Assembly (NCBI RefSeq): GCF_963576615.1
Contig: NC_088717.1
Location: 57,181,526 to 57,245,525 of the forward strand
Origin: Watersipora subatra
Lineage: Eukaryota; Bryozoa; Gymnolaemata; Cheilostomatida; Watersiporidae
Length of the DNA stretch: 64,000 nt
Reading direction: 5' to 3'
In this document: positions 60,101 to 64,000 of the stretch, one piece after another
Numbering within the stretch: the stretch's first letter is position 1
How the letters are laid out: each line of letters opens with the position of its first letter
Program-made: the position numbers and the translations under genes
Notes under the pieces: model-generated
The model's input: the letters and a program-made list of their open reading frames with translations, nothing else
What the model was told of the DNA's origin: nothing
The model's database searches: none

Positions 60101-63100
60101 TTATATTATATAGTTAATGTATGAGTATATTATATACCTTATGTTATATTCTACAGTTAGTGTATGAGTATGTTATATACCTTATGCTATATTATATAGT
60201 TAGTGTATGGGTATGTTATATACCTTATGTTATATTATATAGTTAATGTATGAGTATATTATATACCTTATGTTATATTCTACAGTTAGTGTATGAGTAT
60301 GTTATATACCTAATGTTATATTCTACAGTTAGTGTATGAGTATGTTATATACCTTATGTTATATTCTACAGTTAGTGTATGAGTATGTTATATACCTAAT
60401 GTTATATTCTACAGTTAGTGTATGAGTATGTTATATACCTTATGTTATATTCTACAGTTAGTGTATGAGTATGTTATATACCTAATGTTATATTCTACAG
60501 TTAGTGTATGAGTATGTTATATACCTTATGCTATATTATATAGTTAGTGTATGGGTATGTTATATACCTTATGTTATATTATATAGTTAGTGTATGAGTA
60601 TGTTATATACCTTATGTTATATTCTACAGTTAGTGTATGAGTATGTTATATACCTTATGTTATGTTATATAGTTAGTGTATGAGTATATTATATACCTTA
60701 TGTTATACTCTACAGTTAGTGTATGAGTATGTTATATACGTTATGTTATATTATATAGTTAGTGTATGAGTATGTTATATACCTTATGTTATATTCTACA
60801 GTTAGTGTATGAGTATGTTATATACCTTATGTTATATTATATAGTTAGTGTATGAGTATATTATATACCTTATGTTATACTCTACAGTTAGTGTATGAGT
60901 ATGTTATATACCTTATGTTATACTCTACAGTTAGTGTATGAGTATGTTATATACCTTATGCTATATTATATAGTTAGTGTATGGGTATGTTATATACCTT
61001 ATGTTATATTATATAGTTAGTGTATGAGTATATTATATACCTTATGTTATATTCTACTGTTAGTGTATGAGTATGTTATATACCTAATGTTATATTCTAC
61101 AGTTAGTGTATAAGTATGTTATATGCCTTATGTTATATTATATAGTTAGTGTATGAGTAGGTTATATACCTTATGTAATATTCTATAGTTAGTGTATAAG
61201 TTTGTTATTTGCCTTATGTTATATTATACAGTTAGTGTATGAGTATGTTATATACCTTATGTTATACTCTACAGTTAGTGTATGAGTATATTATATACCT
61301 TATGTTATATTATATAGTTAGTGTATGAGTATATTATATACCTTATGTTATATTCTACAGTTAGTGTATGAGTATGTTATATACCTAATGTTATATTCTA
61401 CAGTTAGTGTATGAGTATGTTATATACCTTATGTTATACTCTACAGTTAGTGTATGAGTATATTATATACCTTATGTTATATTATATAGTTAGTGTATGA
61501 GTATATTATATACCTTATGTTATATTCTACAGTTAGTGTATGAGTATGTTATATACCTTATGCTATATTATATAGTTAGTGTATGGGTATGTTATATACC
61601 TTATGTTATATTATATAGTTAATGTATGAGTATATTATATACCTTATGTTATATTCTACAGTTAGTGTATGAGTATGTTATATACCTAATGTTATATTCT
61701 ACAGTTAGTGTATGAGTATGTTATATACCTTATGTTATATTCTACAGTTAGTGTATGAGTATGTTATATACCTAATGTTATATTCTACAGTTAGTGTATG
61801 AGTATGTTATATACCTTATGCTATATTATATAGTTAGTGTATGGGTATGTTATATACCTTATGTTATATTATATAGTTAATGTATGAGTATATTATATAC
61901 CTTATGTTATATTCTACAGTTAGTGTATGAGTATGTTATATACCTAATGTTATATTCTACAGTTAGTGTATAAGTATGTTATGTGCCTTATGTTATATTA
62001 TATAGTTAGTGTATGAGTAGGTTATATACCTTATGTAATATTCTATAGTTAGTGTATAAGTTTGTTATTTGCCTTATGTTATATTCTACAGTTAGTGTAT
62101 GAGTATGTTATATACCTAATGTTATATTCTACAGTTAGTGTATGAGTATGTTATATACCTTATGTTATACTCTACAGTTAGTGTATGAGTATATTATATA
62201 CCTTATGTTATATTATATAGTTAGTGTATGAGTATATTATATACCTTATGTTATATTCTACAGTTAGGGTATGAGTATGTTATATACCTTATGCTATATT
62301 ATATAGTTAGTGTATGGGTATGTTATATACCTTATGTTATATTATATAGGTAATGTATGAGTATATTATATACCTTATGTTATATTCTACAGTTAGTGTA
62401 TGAGTATGTTATATACCTTATGCTATATTATATAGTTAGTGTATGGGTATGTTATATACCTTATGTTATATTATATAGTTAATGTATGAGTATATTATAT
62501 ACCTTATGTTATATTCTACAGTTAGTGTATGAGTATGTTATATACCTAATGTTATATTCTACAGTTAGTGTATGAGTATGTTATATACCTTATGTTATAT
62601 TCTACAGTTAGTGTATGAGTATGTTATATACCTAATGTTATATTCTACAGTTAGTGTATGAGTATGTTATATACCTTATGTTATATTCTACAGTTAGTGT
62701 ATGAGTATGTTATATACCTAATGTTATATTCTACAGTTAGTGTATGAGTATGTTATATACCTTATGCTATATTATATAGTTAGTGTATGGGTATGTTATA
62801 TACCTTATGTTATATTATATAGTTAGTGTATGAGTATGTTATATACCTTATGTTATATTCTACAGTTAGTGTATGAGTATGTTATATACCTTATGTTATG
62901 TTATATTATATAGTTAGTGTATGAGTATATTATATACCTTATGTTATACTCTACAGTTAGTGTATGAGTATGTTATATACGTTATGTTATATTATATAGT
63001 TAGTGTATGAGTATGTTATATACCTTATGTTATATTCTACAGTTAGTGTATGAGTATGTTATATACCTTATGTTATATTATATAGTTAGTGTATGAGTAT

Positions 63101-64000
63101 ATTATATACCTTATGTTATACTCTACAGTTAGTGTATGAGTATGTTATATACCTTATGTTATGTTATATTATATAGTTAGTGTATGAGTAGGTTATATAC
63201 CTTATGTAATATTCTATAGTTAGTGTATAAGTTTGTTATTTGCCTTATGTTATATTATACAGTTAGTGTATGAGTATGTTATATACCTTATGTTATACTC
63301 TACAGTTAGTGTATGAGTATATTATATACCTTATGTTATATTATATAGTTAGTGTATGAGTATATTATATACCTTATGTTATATTCTACAGTTAGTGTAT
63401 GAGTATGTTATATACCTAATGTTATATTCTACAGTTAGTGTATGACTATGTTATATACCTTATGTTATACTCTACAGTTAGTGTATGAGTATATTATATA
63501 CCTTATGTTATATTATATAGTTAGTGTATGAGTATATTATATACCTTATGTTATATTCTACAGTTAGTGTATGAGTATGTTATATACCTTATGCTATATT
63601 ATATAGTTAGTGTATGGGTATGTTATATACCTTATGTTATATTATATAGTTAATGTATGAGTATATTATATACCTTATGTTATATTCTACAGTTAGTGTA
63701 TGAGTATGTTATATACCTAATGTTATATTCTACAGTTAGTGTATGAGTATGTTATATACCTTATGTTATATTCTACAGTTAGTGTATGAGTATGTTATAT
63801 ACCTAATGTTATATTCTACAGTTAGTGTATGAGTATGTTATATACCTTATGCTATATTATATAGTTAGTGTATGGGTATGTTATATACCTTATGTTATAT
63901 TATATAGTTAATGTATGAGTATATTATATACCTTATGTTATATTCTACAGTTAGTGTATGAGTATGTTATATACCTAATGTTATATTCTACAGTTAGTGT
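57128..64000. repeat. 43-bp satellite array with higher-order structure, right block
   Basis: About 160 units to the window edge. Variant units recur with a period of 52 units: the GGGTATGAG variant at 60031 and 62267 (2236 bp apart), the TACGTT variant at 58501, 60737 and 62978, and the AAGTTTGTTATTTGCC variant at about 57715, 58966, 59821, 61199, 62058 and 63231. Some units carry small indels (e.g. extra TTATG near 58419). No coding sequence. Confidence 0.96.

Noticed and set aside
53490..64000. CRISPR-like array
   Set aside because: Contiguous 43-bp units without unique spacers in a eukaryotic sequence; it is a satellite.

Overview
This is an AT-rich, intron-rich eukaryotic (metazoan) window that is mostly transposon-derived. 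Genes are split by consensus GT/AG introns, and Helitrons, hAT, Tc1/mariner-like, Ty3/gypsy and other elements are stacked on one another. The two host proteins (TMEM144 and SLC22 families) are animal proteins, and the repeat mixture suggests a marine invertebrate, possibly a lophotrochozoan. I cannot name the species from sequence alone.

Region 1 (1-3.9 kb, minus strand): the 5' half of a TMEM144-like multi-spanning membrane protein gene. Four exons join in frame and the gene runs off the left edge. Two DNA-transposon relics and a purine-rich tandem repeat lie in its introns.

Region 2 (4-6.9 kb): sequence without a recognisable gene, plus a decayed Ty3/gypsy integrase fragment on the plus strand.

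Region 3 (6.9-31.3 kb, plus strand): a complete SLC22-type (organic cation/anion transporter-like) gene. I reconstruct 14 coding exons with compatible phases, giving a 563-residue protein. Its introns hold Helitrons carrying tRNA-like modules, minisatellites, inverted-repeat elements and a broken transposon of the HADNC/QNKNN family.

Region 4 (31.3-48.2 kb): a nest of elements. A decayed minus-strand Ty3/gypsy provirus (gag to integrase) is interrupted by a 3.4-kb DNA transposon with roughly 400-bp inverted repeats and a 3-bp target duplication. Next come a train of Helitrons and a 217-nt unit ending in a hammerhead ribozyme motif.

Region 5 (48.3-53.5 kb): a diverged direct duplicate of 6.9-9.9 kb, carrying the 5' flank and first two coding exons of a second SLC22 gene. 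It has extra transposons whose empty sites are preserved in the first copy.

Region 6 (53.5-64 kb): a 43-bp satellite with a higher-order period of about 2.24 kb, split by a Helitron with a decayed coding region. The rest of the second transporter gene, if it exists, lies beyond the right edge.
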